Positions 46,633 to 56,298 of a stretch of 64,000 nucleotides of DNA are shown here, in pieces. The stretch's first letter is position 1. Each line of letters starts with the position of its first letter. Both the position numbers and the translations under genes were made by a program. The DNA lies in the NCBI GenBank assembly GCA_963760935.1, contig CAVXFB010000006.1:310001-374000 (forward strand), written 5' to 3'. This DNA is from CAVXFB01 sp963760935. Its GTDB lineage: Bacteria > Planctomycetota > Planctomycetia > Pirellulales > Thermoguttaceae. The notes below the pieces were generated by a model, which was not told the origin of the DNA, ran no database searches, and saw only the letters and a list, made by a program, of their open reading frames with translations.

Positions 46633-46770
46633 CTGTCGTATCTGTGCAGCCAAGGGGGCATGGTGGCACCGCTTGGCAAGGTCGGCCCACCCTACAGCCT
46701 TAACAGGATTCGATAACTGATCGACCCTGAACTGCTTGGCGAGCAACGTGTCGGCGAGCACCTCACCGAG

Positions 46771-46776
46771 TATAAT
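46771..46776 (+). promoter_or_regulatory. Likely -10 box for the receiver gene
   Basis: A perfect TATAAT, 61 bases before the start of the lone receiver protein. No matching -35 box is evident. Confidence 0.45.
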
Positions 46777-46836
46777 AGATTGTGTTGTGTGCAGTCGTCT
46801 TGACCAAGGATTTCTTGCCGACCGAATTCTATCAGC

Positions 46837-47241
46837 ATGAAGACAGTTCTTTTCGTCGATGACGATGATGCGTTTCGCGACATTTGTCGGCGAATATTCG
46901 AGGACGAGGGATATCGTGTTTTGCTGGCCGAGGATGGGATGCAGGCTCTCGGCGCGATGAAGGTCGATAATCCTGACGTGGCGGTTCTCGACGTGCGAAT
47001 GCCGCGGATGAGCGGCTTTGATCTGGCCGAGAGGATTAAGAGGATCGATCCCGACATCCCGATCATCATCTATACGGCCAACGACGACATCTGCATGATC
47101 GACGGTCGCGCGCGACTGGCCGCCGCCTGCGTTTCCAAGAGTTCAGACTTCACCGAGCTAGCGCTGGCCGTAAACCGAGTGCTGAGCCCTGCCCATCAGG
47201 GCGACGACTACCGCTTTGGATTGCCTCACGGGATGTGCTGA
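46837..47241 (+). CDS. Single-domain response regulator (CheY-like receiver)
   Basis: 134 residues. VLFVDDDDAFRDICRRIF carries the acidic pocket, VAVLDVRMPRMSGFDLAERI the phosphorylated aspartate, IIIYTAND the conserved Thr and CVSKSSD the lysine. No output domain. It is probably an intermediate in a phosphorelay or a partner of the nearby diguanylate cyclase. No histidine kinase is present in the window. Confidence 0.92.
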   Translation: MKTVLFVDDDDAFRDICRRIFEDEGYRVLLAEDGMQALGAMKVDNPDVAVLDVRMPRMSGFDLAERIKRIDPDIPIIIYTANDDICMIDGRARLAAACVSKSSDFTELALAVNRVLSPAHQGDDYRFGLPHGMC

Positions 47242-47252
47242 TCGATGTAGGG

Positions 47253-48022
47253 CTACCGGGGTACGCCCGAATCGTCGGTGGCCAGCCCGTTGTAGACTTG
47301 CTGGATACCCGGTTCCAACCCGGCAATGTTCGCCAACAACTCGCGATCGTGGGCAGTTCGGACGTTGCCTTGCAGAATCGCGACCTGACCGCTCAGGTAG
47401 ACGTCAATGCCCGAACCGACCAGCATGCCGCGATCGCGAGCGATTCGCGTTAGCCGATCCGATGCCTCGGGCGAGCGCCTCAGCGACGAACGGTCTGGGA
47501 TACGAAGCGCGGTTCGCTCTGAACCTCGTGGGACGGTAACCAGCGAAACGGCCGGGGCACTGCTCGACGTATTAACGGCGACATTCGCTTCAGCCGGCCC
47601 CGCGGTCTGCATCGACGGCGCGATGACTTCCGCCTGCGACGTTCCAGCTTGTCCCAGTGGCTGCATGTATTCCGGCGGCATCAAGGGCTGGGTTGCTTCC
47701 GGCAAGGGCGCCCCGGCGCGTAGTACCCGGGTGCTGCCGATGGGTACATGGTCTGCGGCGTTTGCCACAGTCCCTGTGACAGAGTCGGTGCGGCTATCGC
47801 CTGCCGCAACACGGCCTGTTGCGAAAAAAGTCCGGCGCTGGGCCAGGCTGATGGATAGATGAAACTACCGTTCGGCGTCGTCTGAATACCGACTGTGAAG
47901 GCGCTGGGTTGCAGCACAAATGGCTGACTATATCGGAGGGGCGGAAACATGGCCGACGTCTGGGCGTCGACTTGTTGCGAAATTAGCAGAATCGCGATCA
48001 GCAACAGCACCCGGCTTTTCAT
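47253..48022 (-). CDS. Secreted BON-domain protein, frameshifted
   Basis: The signal peptide MKSRVLLLIAILLISQQVDA and a proline/serine-rich region are in one frame, up to APGYYAPG near 47710. The next frame continues PLPEATQPLMPPEYMQP and ends with a BON domain (ASDRLTRIARDRGMLVG, VYLSGQVAILQGNVRTAHDR, IAGLEPGIQQVYNGL). BON domains bind phospholipid or other envelope parts, so this is likely a periplasmic or outer-membrane protein. The break is in a CCGGGGCGCCC run, typical of sequencing error. It faces the receiver gene tail to tail. Confidence 0.75.
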
Positions 48023-48119
48023 AAGGGCCTCCCTATCTGCCCGCTTGGCTACCCGTAGGGATCATACGTTGCCGGAGGAGGAAAGCAAGCGCAGCGCCAG
48101 CGCGCAGATCGTGACGTCG

Positions 48120-48563
48120 TTAATGCTGCTCTTGTGGGAGCTTACGCACTTTTTCCAGCACGACTCGATTGCCAGGATCATGAAACTCGACGCGGGACAT
48201 GAAGGCCCGCATGAGCATTACGCCGCGGCCGCGTGGGCGGTCGAGATGCGGCGGATCGGTCGGATTTGGCAAGCTATGGGGATCGAATCCCGAGCCTTCG
48301 TCGGTAATTTCCACACGGACCTTCTGGGGCGATAGCCAGCAGCGAAAGTGAACGTGCTTGGCCTCGTCCAAGGCGTTGCCGTGCAGAATGGCGTTGACCA
48401 GCGCCTCATCGACGGCGAGGTGAACGCCGAAGATTTCGCGTCGCGACCAGTGCGCGGCTTCGAGTTGGTGGAGCAGTTCGTCTAGGATCTGACGACCAAC
48501 GAGCGGGTCGTTGGGGATTTCGTGGTCGCACTGCCAGGTCCAGGTCTCTGGAGACGTCGGCAT
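48120..48563 (-). CDS. RsbW-like anti-sigma factor kinase (HATPase_c_2)
   Basis: 147 residues from MPTSPETWTWQCDHEIPND. It has the GHKL-ATPase boxes of serine kinases that control partner-switching: HLAVDEALVNAILHGN (N box), VRVEITDEGSGFDP (G1) and RGRGVMLMRAFM (G2). It would phosphorylate the anti-anti-sigma factor encoded just upstream and bind a sigma factor or other partner when that is phosphorylated. The open frame extends further upstream without homology, so I start at 48563. Confidence 0.88.
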   Translation of the reverse strand: MPTSPETWTWQCDHEIPNDPLVGRQILDELLHQLEAAHWSRREIFGVHLAVDEALVNAILHGNALDEAKHVHFRCWLSPQKVRVEITDEGSGFDPHSLPNPTDPPHLDRPRGRGVMLMRAFMSRVEFHDPGNRVVLEKVRKLPQEQH

Positions 48564-48684
48564 GTTTCCCGGAAGGATCGGGGACACTACTGCGATGGAT
48601 GTCGCACAACCGCCCTCGGCTGTGCCATTTTCGACGCTGCGCCGCACACCCGACGGTGAGTGTGCAAAATCTCTGGCCGCCCCC

Positions 48685-49038
48685 TCAAAAAGCCGCGAGC
48701 GCGTCGGCCTCATCGTCTTTGATATCAAACAGGCGGTTGAGCTTCGTGATAGCAAAGACCTCGTAGATCTCGGGGCGGATGTTCGACAATTTCAGCGTGC
48801 CCCCGTGGGCTTTCATCTTTTTGTCCAGTGTGATCAGTTTGCCCAACGCGGCACTCGAGAGGAAGTCGACCGACGAAAAATTCAGGAGGACCTTGCCGCG
48901 ATTGTCCACCTCGACCAGATGGAACATTTCCTGCCCAAGCTGCTGTATGTTGATGTCCTCGACAATCTTGTGATCGCGGAAGCGAACCACGGTCACGTCG
49001 CCGACTTCATTGATTTCCAAACGTCGATATGCGGTCAT
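48685..49038 (-). CDS. Anti-anti-sigma factor (STAS domain, RsbV-like)
   Basis: 117 residues from the ATG at 49038, with GAGGAG upstream. STAS features are VTVVRFRDHKIVEDINI and VLLNFSSVDFLSSAALGKLI, where one of the adjacent serines is the expected phosphorylation site, then TLKLSNIRPEIYEVF. It precedes the RsbW-like kinase by about 120 bases on the same strand, forming a partner-switch pair. Upper phosphatase (RsbU type) is not seen here. Confidence 0.9.
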   Translation of the reverse strand: MTAYRRLEINEVGDVTVVRFRDHKIVEDINIQQLGQEMFHLVEVDNRGKVLLNFSSVDFLSSAALGKLITLDKKMKAHGGTLKLSNIRPEIYEVFAITKLNRLFDIKDDEADALAAF

Positions 49039-49246
49039 AAGAAACAGGCTCCTCGAATCATGCTCTGGGGGCGAGGCGGCAGGCCGCGTCAATGGGGTCC
49101 ATCATATTCCGCCGGGGGGCATCGGGTCAAGGGGCGCAACGACCCAGGGCGCAGTAACAAATTGTGGCGGATTGTCCGTTGACCGCCAATCGCCAGGATG
49201 GTTTAGCGGCCGACGGAACGTCGGCCCTGCTGTGATGCCGCAAAAA

Positions 49247-49278
49247 TAAACCATGCCCCGGGTTTGGCTGCTCCGGGG
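49247..49278 (-). terminator. Possible terminator of the glycosyltransferase/hpt unit
   Basis: On the minus strand CCCCGG and CCGGGG pair around an 11-base loop and are followed after a few bases by TTTATTTTT. Confidence 0.5.
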
Positions 49279-49287
49279 ACGTTACGC

Positions 49288-49403
49288 GGGGTGGCGCCGA
49301 TAGCTCGGCTGTCGGTGTGCCGGCAGGTACAAGAGGGCACTGCGGCAAATGCAACGCCTCTCGCGGCTTCGCCGCACCGATAGCCGAGCTATCGGCGCCA
49401 CCC
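49288..49403. repeat. 116-base element with inverted 22-base ends
   Basis: The ends starting GGGTGGCGCCGATAGCTC (49288) and ending GAGCTATCGGCGCCACCC (49403) are perfect complements. The centre carries an additional small hairpin (GCGGCTTCGCCGC). It has the form of a MITE or large REP element. Confidence 0.8.
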
Positions 49404-49426
49404 GTGATTCTCCGCAAGACGCGCGC

Positions 49427-50536
49427 TCAGAAATTGCCCGCGACGACGTTGCGATAGAGGTTCGCGTGACTGGCGATCATCTTCTCTACGCTGAAATCGG
49501 CCTGCACTCGCTGTAGGGCGGCAGCGGAGAGGGAGGCACGCAGATTGGCGTCGTTGAGCAGTCGTTCGGTGTACTTGGCAAACGCCGCACGATCGCCGAC
49601 GGGAACGAGATAACCGGTTGTGCCCGACGAAACCAGCTCACGGTTACTCGGGATATCGGTGGCCACGACGGGCACGCCGGCTGCCAAGGCTTCCAGAATT
49701 GAGTTCGATTGTCCCGCACAGCCGCTGGTCGACCAGAGCACGTCGAGGTGCGGCAGGATTTGTGCGACGTCGCCGCGCTCGCCGAGGAAATGGACCTTGT
49801 CGCGGATGTGGCACAGGTCGCGGAAGCGACGCAAGCGATCGCGCTGGGGCCCGTCGCCGAGTACGAGCAGGTGGACGTCATTGCGAATCACCTTCAATAG
49901 GTCCGCAGCCCAGATGGCGTCTTTCACGCGCTTCTGTGGGCAAAGACGCCCAATGAGGCCAACGAGTCGGCTGCCGTCGGGCAGGTCCAGTTCGGCCAGC
50001 AGTTGACGCCGCGTTGTTCGCGGAGCGTCGGGCCGTGCGACACCGTTGGAAATCACTTGGACGCGCTCGGCGGGCGCACCACGCCGCACATAATAGTCAC
50101 GGACAGCCTCGCTGTTGACGACCACCCGGCTCGCGCGTCGGGCCACGGCGCCGTCGAGGGCCAGTTGCAGCCCGCTTGTCCACGGGTCGACGCACCATTG
50201 GCTGGCGACGAAGTGCCTGATACCGCATGCCCGGGCGGCTGCATAGCCGTATATGTTGGCAGCGAACATTCGGGCGTGGATAAGATCGGGCTGGAGCTGC
50301 GCGACGTACTCTTTGAGTTGCCAGAAGGCTCGCAGGTCGAACTGGCAGCGTCTGCCGATCAGCACGGGCGGAATGCCGGCCCGGGAGAAATCGGATGCCA
50401 TCGAGCCGCTACGGGCCAAAGCGCAAACTTGGACCTCGAAGTCGTCGGGCGGCAGTCCTTGGGCCAACAGGCATAGCTGTTTCTCGGCGCCGGCCCGATC
50501 GAGGGTGGGAATGAGTTGCAGAACGCGTATGCTCAC
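49427..50536 (-). CDS. Glycosyltransferase family 4
   Basis: 369 residues starting at GTG (50536), which overlaps the hpt stop codon. It begins VLQLIPTLDRAGAEKQL, the GxGG-like acceptor-side loop of GT4 enzymes, and continues with LIHARMFAANIYGYAAA, VGLIGRLCPQKRVKDAI, HLLVLGDGPQRDRLRRF, GQSNSILEALAAGVPVVA and PSNRELV. It lies outside the main polysaccharide locus, close to the Kdo/LPS genes, so it may glycosylate a lipopolysaccharide core or a secreted product. The sugar is unknown. Confidence 0.88.
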   Translation of the reverse strand: MSIRVLQLIPTLDRAGAEKQLCLLAQGLPPDDFEVQVCALARSGSMASDFSRAGIPPVLIGRRCQFDLRAFWQLKEYVAQLQPDLIHARMFAANIYGYAAARACGIRHFVASQWCVDPWTSGLQLALDGAVARRASRVVVNSEAVRDYYVRRGAPAERVQVISNGVARPDAPRTTRRQLLAELDLPDGSRLVGLIGRLCPQKRVKDAIWAADLLKVIRNDVHLLVLGDGPQRDRLRRFRDLCHIRDKVHFLGERGDVAQILPHLDVLWSTSGCAGQSNSILEALAAGVPVVATDIPSNRELVSSGTTGYLVPVGDRAAFAKYTERLLNDANLRASLSAAALQRVQADFSVEKMIASHANLYRNVVAGNF

Positions 50537-51060
50537 GGGCCCAGTTCCTGTGGTTCCAAAGCAGCGACGTATGGCAGGTTGCGGTACATGTCGTGGTAGT
50601 CAAGGCCGTAGCCGACCACAAACTCGTTGGGAATTTCAAAGCCGACGAAATCGGGCTTCATCGCCACTTCGCACCGCCCTTGTTTCTGCAAGAGAACGGC
50701 GCTACGAACGCTGGTCGGCCCAAGGTCGTCGATTTGCGGAATCAACTCCCAGAGCGTGTGGCCAGTATCGAAAATGTCGTCGACCAGCAGCACGTCGCGA
50801 CCCTGGATGTCGGTCGAGAGCAGGTCGAGGTTCAGTACGAGCGAACCGGGAGACGTACTGTTGCCCCGGTAGCTGCGAGCCTGCACTAATTCGACCCGCA
50901 GCGGGATTGTCATTAGCCGGATCAGGTCGGCCACAACCACCACGCTGCCGATCAGCACGCCAACGATCGTCAGCGAGCGGCCCTGGTAGTGTTTCTGGAT
51001 CTCGTCGGCCATGCGGCGGATGCCCTCGCGAACTTGTTCTTCGGTCAGTAGGGTTTTCAT
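50533..51060 (-). CDS. hpt: Hypoxanthine phosphoribosyltransferase
   Basis: 175 residues. It salvages hypoxanthine or guanine with PRPP. GVLIGSVVVVADLIRLM, SYRGNST near the flexible loop, VLLVDDIFDTGHTL, the PRPP-binding motif, and VGFEIPNEFVVGYGLDY near the purine site match the family. The coupling to a glycosyltransferase gene by GTGA overlap has no obvious functional reason. Confidence 0.93.
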   Translation of the reverse strand: MKTLLTEEQVREGIRRMADEIQKHYQGRSLTIVGVLIGSVVVVADLIRLMTIPLRVELVQARSYRGNSTSPGSLVLNLDLLSTDIQGRDVLLVDDIFDTGHTLWELIPQIDDLGPTSVRSAVLLQKQGRCEVAMKPDFVGFEIPNEFVVGYGLDYHDMYRNLPYVAALEPQELGP

Positions 51061-51109
51061 GGGGCGGTGCTTTCGGTTGGCGGCTCCGATACGGGGATGT
51101 GCCGCTATT

Positions 51110-52793
51110 CTAATGCAGGCTCACAGTTGTGCCCATACGTCGTTGGTAAAGGGCGGCCGGCGTCGTCCGGACGACGAGATCCCACGCCGGACTCGCGGCC
51201 ATGTAGCGATCGAATTGGCCCCCGCTTTCGACCAATGCAAGGCGGAAGCCATACTGCTGCTGCCAGCGGTCAATTTGGGCCGGATCGTGGCGTCGGGCTA
51301 TGTCGTATGCAACCAGAAAATCGGCGCCGTACAGCGAACAACGATCGTCGATAAATACACGCAGCCGCGGCGTGTGATAGATCAGAAAGCCGCCAAAGTT
51401 CAGATCGTTGAAGATCGGATCGCCGTCGTTCGCCGTTCGGTTGAGGTCGTCGAGTTGGGGAAGCATCGCAACAGGCCAGCGGTCGGCGTCGAACCGAGCC
51501 CAGCCGCGGCCGATCAGTGGGAGTTGCAGCCCCGCGAGCTGAATCGTCATGGCCAAAGCTACCACGGCCAGCGGAAAGATCGTCGTCTGCCATTGGGCCA
51601 GTGGATGTGTTGAGCTTGCGCTCCGGCCGGCATGAGATACGGGGTGCCACGGTTGGCTTGCCCAACCGTGTTCTCACCACTGCTGGACGAGCCAGCAGTG
51701 GCACCCAGCGATTGAGCTGTTGTGAGCATTCCGCGGCCCGTCAACCATCGGCCAAACCAAGAATAGGGGAGCATGTCCGCCAGGGCAATGGCAGCGATGA
51801 CGCCGAACAATGGTGCGTTGCGCACCCGCAGCACAGCCAGCGCGAACCACACAAGGGGCACGATCCAGGTGATGCGCGGCCGCTTGGGATATATGCCGAT
51901 CAGCACGGCCAAATAGCCGATGGCCAGCAGTATGGTTGCACAGCCAATCGGCGAGAACAGTTCGAGGGGCGCATGCTCTTCGATGATCCTCGGCAGCGGC
52001 ATCGCCAGAGTTTCCAGCCATGGCGCGGCAATGCAGCGCCATACGGATTGATAAGCGTAGCGGCGGCCAGCGCGATGGGCAGGGCAGTAGTAAGCCATGT
52101 GGGCCATGAAGACGACACATCTGCTTTCGCCGACCAGGGCTTTGTCGCAGCGCCTGCACCGCGACGTTCATCCATCGCGTCCATGATGGTCCAGCCGGCG
52201 GCACACAGGGCCACGGTGGCGATGCCGGCCAGCACGCCGCCATGAAGATTGGTCCAGAGTACGAAAAGCGGCACGAGCAACCACAGTTGCCACGACGATC
52301 TGCGACCGGCCTCGACGTCGACGAGCCAGGCAAACGTCACGCTGAGCAGGACGATGGTGACTACGAGCGGTCGCACGTGGAATTGCGGCGATCCGAGCAG
52401 AAGCACTACCGCGAGCATTAGCAGCGTCGGCAGCCAATGCAGGCCGCTGCGCAATAGCCGCCCGGCAATCCAGGCGTACACCGCTGCCAAGAGGCTTGCC
52501 GTCAACAGGAGCAGCCCATCCCAGCCCAGGACGCGATGCACGGCCGCCATGCCGCATTCGGCCAACCATTGGTCGGCAACCCAGGGTCGATTGGCAAACG
52601 TGAAGCTAAATGGATCGTGGCGGATGACTTGTTTGCTGGCCAGCATTCGCTCGCCGGCGGCGACGTGCCAGAACGTGCCGGGATCGCGGAGCATGGCGCT
52701 GCGGCCAAATAGCAAGAGAGAGAGCCATATCGCAAGGAAAAGGGCCGCGGAACCACCGATGGCACGCAGTAGGCGACGACACAAGTGCTTCAT
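51110..52793 (-). CDS. Polytopic membrane protein, two frame changes and a repeat inside
   Basis: The first frame (from MKHLCRRLLRAIGG) has at least seven hydrophobic segments and motifs DPGTFWHVAAGERML and DPFSFTFANRPWVADQW, typical of a planctomycete glycosyltransferase-C-like integral membrane family. It runs to NPYGAALP near 52020. The second frame continues WLETLAMPLPRIIEEHAPL and further spans, then meets a palindromic repeat at 51641-51707. The third frame ends with FDADRWPVAMLP, NFGGFLIYHTPRLRVF and DDRCSLYGADFLVAYD. GT-C-type transfer from lipid-linked sugar is possible but unproven. The repeat may have truly disrupted the gene, and the first break looks like a sequencing error. Confidence 0.6.
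51641..51707. repeat. GGGTGCCAC double-hairpin repeat inside a coding region
   Basis: Two hairpins (CACGGTTGG against CCAACCGTG, and CACTGCTGG against CCAGCAGTG) lie inside outer GGGTGCCAC and GTGGCACCC ends. It is a dispersed-repeat type seen between genes in planctomycetes, but here it lies within the membrane protein frame. Confidence 0.8.
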
Positions 52794-52852
52794 CGTAGTC
52801 CCGAAATACAAGCGGCGACGGGAGTCGCCATCTACGAAACGACCGCATCCGC

Positions 52853-55811
52853 CTATCTAATCGGGCCGGCGCTGGGCGGCTGTCCTAGTTCGAGCCGCTT
52901 TGCGTCGATAACCCTGACGGCCCCCGTTTTTGGCCAGTACATTAGCTCTCGCGCGGCAAATTGCTCGCGTTCGTCACCCGGCCGGGCTTGGCGGTACAAC
53001 ACCGCGTCGCTACGACCTGTTCCGGCCAGGATCAGCAGGCCCTTCGCCTGATCGTACGTGATGCGATCACCAGTGGCGGTAAACTGCTTGCCGTCGACCA
53101 TGGTGTCGCCACGGGCCTCGAGTTCGATCGACTCGTGACCTCCGACAGGCAGGAGCATTTTGCAGACGGAAAGTTCATCGCAGGTCGCCACCATGCCGTG
53201 GTCGCCCAACTGATCGGGGTCTTCAGTCGTGAGGACAGTATCGAAGTCGCTGGCGGGCCCGTACGTCGTTCTTACACGATCGCGGAACGTGAGAGTGGGA
53301 GTCAGGCCCGAAACATTGCCCGAAACCGATTTTTTGAAGGAGACGTGCAGGCAATGAAGGGAATCCTTCCCAGCGGCGCCGGCGATGGCGAAATTGCCCG
53401 GTGTGGGTGCGCCGCCGCCCACGGCGTTCAAGGGACTCTCGGAGCTGATGTATACACTATTGATCTGGCCCGGTCCGCCGATCAGCGCGCCACTGAGGAC
53501 GTTGATGGCGAGATCGGTGACTTGCGCGATCGTGCCGGACAAGTTGTTGCTGCGGGTTGAACGATCGGCTTTCGATCTGCACGCCGCCCTGGCAGCTAAT
53601 GTTCTCGACCTGTGGCGGCTCTCGCATGCTGGTCTGGCCGAAACTGACGGGTTGCTGCAGTTGGACCTGCATTGTCTGCGTGGTGAGTTGCTGTTGTTGG
53701 GTGCTGGCGACAACGGCGTCGGTAAACGTAGCCGTGCGGCCATCGAAGATCATGTTCTTCTGCCAAATGACGCGCAAGGGGCCCATAATGCCGTACGATT
53801 GTATCTTCTTTGGCACCGGCAAGTCCATCTGCCCGGGGCCATCCATCCACAGGCGATTCGCGCCGCGGTCGAGGTGGATGTTCGTGCCGGTCAATCCCAG
53901 GCCGCGTCCCTCCAGATGAGCCCGCTGACCGGTGACAGTTACGGTGCCGCCGTGGTCAGAGAGGTCGGCCGCTTCGAGGTGATCGCCGAGGATTACCAGC
54001 GGCGCATCGCCCGGCTGCGGCGTTTGCGCTTCGGCCAGACGCACGTCTTCCCTGATTCTCAGATTAGAAAGCGTGGGCTCGGGCTTCTGGAGCAAGACCT
54101 CGGCGTCGAGGAATCGCCCGGAGATTTCAAAACGCGACAGTGGCGCTGTCGGCTGGCCGGGCAATTGATTGGGTGACGAAACGCCAAGCCCTTGTCCGGC
54201 GGATCCTGGTATTTGGGGACCGGGCACGCCGACCAACGCTCCCTCGGGCACCTCCTTGAACCACACGGTCAATTCCTCAACCTGCTTGCAGGCGACGCGC
54301 TCCGAGTTCATGTGAACATTGTTGCGGGCCAGCATGCGATAGGGCTTCAGTCTGGGTTGCGAACTGCCGGACTCGGGTGGAAGTTCGGTGAGCCAGAAGT
54401 AGACGTCGTCGGCCTGAAGCTGGCCCACACCTTGGAACTTCAGTTCCGCGCCTCCGCGGATCGCAATCACCTGCTTCCCGTCGGACGGATAAACGCGCAG
54501 CTCCTTGGCCCAGCGTGCCTCGAGTTGTTGATCGGGATGATCGGGCGACTGCCCGCGGAGAAAGCCTGGCCCGGCCGCCGCCATCTGACCCAGTCGACCA
54601 GGGCCGGCCGACTTGTAGTAGAGCGAGGGCGCGTGGATTTCATTGGGGCCTTGCTGCAACGAGACCTCGGAACCGCCATCCAACGCGATAGCATTGGCCT
54701 TCAGGTTGTACTCCAGCCGCTGGCCGCGAGCGAAGACCGTTCCGCCCTTCTGACTGGGCGCCGTGACGAGAACCGGGTTGCCGCGCGCCTCGATGCGCTC
54801 TGCCTCCAAATCGAGCGAACCGGGTTTTGCCGGCTTGGCCGCGGCCTGCTTGCCGTTGGTTCGATCGGTGAAATAGAGCGAGAGAAGGTCGCAGTTGATT
54901 TGATCGGCCGGGCCGGATGGATTTTGCTTTCTCACGTCGACACGGTCGCTAAACGAGGCGACGCGGTGTAACACGTCGAAGCGAAATGGCCCTTGGCAGT
55001 CGATGTCGACCGGAACGCTCGTGAGTTGCTGGCCGGGTTTTCCGGCGGGCGAAGCCATGGTCTGACCGAGATCGAGATGCAGTTGTTCGATATGACGTAG
55101 TTCGAACGACTCGATGCCGGAGACGTTCGCGCCGGTTACTTGGGAACCGGGTTTTGACGGGCCGGCCAAGAGTTGGATCACCATGTCGCGGCCGCGACCG
55201 TAATGTGGACCCCAGCGGAAGTTGACCGGGTGCGGCGTGGAGATCACTTTTTCGGTCAGTTCAATGTCGCGGGTCTCAATCAACAGATCGTCTTCCGGGC
55301 CCGGCTCCTTCCAGCCGCTGCGGATCCTTACCCGGCCCTTGAGCCAGCCGTGTTCGAGACGTCTGATCTTGAATTCCGTAAAACTCAACGGCTGATCGAA
55401 CTTCAACACGGCAGAAGGGGCTTCCAGAACAATCGACTGGCGCAGACGCTGTTCTTCATTCTCCGCGGGCCCTTCGTAGCGGTAGACGATCAGGCACGGC
55501 TTGATTTCGACACTGTGATCGGGCCGCGTATTGTCGTAAGACTCGAAGATCAGCCGGGCCTGACCGCTTTCAAAAATCTTCGGATCCTTCAATCCCCATG
55601 CGGCCCAAGCGCCGGTCGGGAAGAGTGACTGGAGTTGCTTGATTTGCAGGTCATTCGAATCGGCAGCGCTGGCCCGCTGCTCGTCGGAAATCGCTCCGCC
55701 GGAATGCAGATCGGCAGATGGTTCGATCCACCGCACGGCCAGCAGCGCGTACATCCAGTAGGCGACCACGACGATCGCAAAACTACCGGCAATGCGGGTG
55801 AGTCGATCCAT
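52853..55811 (-). CDS. LptC/LptA-like (OstA) LPS transport protein, frameshifted
   Basis: About 985 residues if one frame change near 53540 is corrected. An N-terminal membrane anchor (IAGSFAIVVVAYWMYALLAV) is followed by a large periplasmic beta-rich region with OstA-type repeats, for example LEAERIEARGNPVLV, LQADDVYFWL, VTGQRAHLEGRGLGLTG, RTATFTDAVVAS and, in the second frame, FTATGDRITYDQAKGLL. It follows kdsD and kdsC, the order of the E. coli lptC/lptA cluster, so it probably bridges LPS from the inner to the outer membrane. The size suggests lptC and lptA functions are fused. The start codon lies 20 bases from heptamer array D. Confidence 0.75.
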
Positions 55812-55831
55812 GGGGATGGAGGCGGAAAGTT

Positions 55832-55896
55832 GAGGTCAGAGGTCAGAGGTCAGAGGTCGGAGGTCGGAGGTCGGAGGTCGGAGATCGGAGATCGGA
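55832..55896 (+). repeat. GAGGTCA/GAGGTCG heptamer array D
   Basis: Nine heptamers plus two bases: three GAGGTCA, four GAGGTCG and two GAGATCG. The C-terminal residues and TGA stop of the four-helix-bundle gene are encoded inside it. Confidence 0.95.
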
Positions 55897-56265
55897 CGGT
55901 AGAAACGCGGACGACTTCTGCATCATGCGGCCGAGCATTTTGCCAACTTCGTTGCAGGCGCCAGTCAACTCAACGTGTTCTTGGTCAGTCACGTAGCCGC
56001 AGTCTCGCGCGAAGTCTAAGGACGATTCCGTCTCAGCGTTCTCACCATCGCAGTCAGTCAATTTGCTGATGAAGTGGGCTTCGTACCGCCGTTTGGCCCA
56101 GGCTTCGCGCAAGTTGAGGCAGACCGACCGGGATGAGCGACGCACTTGACTTGTCAAGGCGTATCGCTCTTCCGGAGGAAACCTCTTGCTAATGCGAAAC
56201 ACCTCCATCGCAAGCCGATACGCCTTCTGATATGCGATCAACTCTTTGGCCGACCTGATTTGCAT
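55843..56265 (-). CDS. Four-helix-bundle protein, S23/IVP family (second copy)
   Basis: 140 residues. ELIAYQKAYRLAMEVFRI, KRFPPEERYALTSQVRRSS, RSVCLNLREAWAKRRYEA and FISKLTDCDGENAETES follow the same family pattern as the copy at 9421-9789, but identity is low. The last 17 residues (SDLRSPTSDLRPPTSDL) are simply the translation of the heptamer array, with a five-to-seven residue period, and the stop is in the array. It is embedded between kdsC and the lptC/A-like gene, with no link to their pathway. Confidence 0.9.
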   Translation of the reverse strand: MQIRSAKELIAYQKAYRLAMEVFRISKRFPPEERYALTSQVRRSSRSVCLNLREAWAKRRYEAHFISKLTDCDGENAETESSLDFARDCGYVTDQEHVELTGACNEVGKMLGRMMQKSSAFLPSDLRSPTSDLRPPTSDL

Positions 56266-56270
56266 TGCTA

Positions 56271-56298
56271 CTCTCCGACCGCTGTCCGCTGACCTCTA
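56271..56298 (-). repeat. Degenerate heptamer array E
   Basis: Read on the minus strand: GAGGTCA, GCGGACA, GCGGTCG, GAGAG. The first unit is preceded by TA, forming the kdsC TAG stop (56296-56298). Confidence 0.7.

Larger units (their letters stand above)
49039..49426. other. Intergenic region with repeat and terminator
   Basis: 388 bases with no gene. It holds the inverted element at 49288-49403 and the hairpin at 49247-49278. Confidence 0.6.
55832..56298. mobile_element. Putative cassette: inverted heptamer arrays around a four-helix-bundle gene
   Basis: A 467-base unit inserted between kdsC and the lptC/A-like gene. The left end is array D (GAGGTCA/G on the plus strand), the right end array E (GAGGTCA-like on the minus strand), and between them lies only a four-helix-bundle gene. 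The right array begins inside the kdsC stop codon. It has the same plan as the 8597-9837 unit but a different heptamer and no nuclease gene. Confidence 0.55.
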
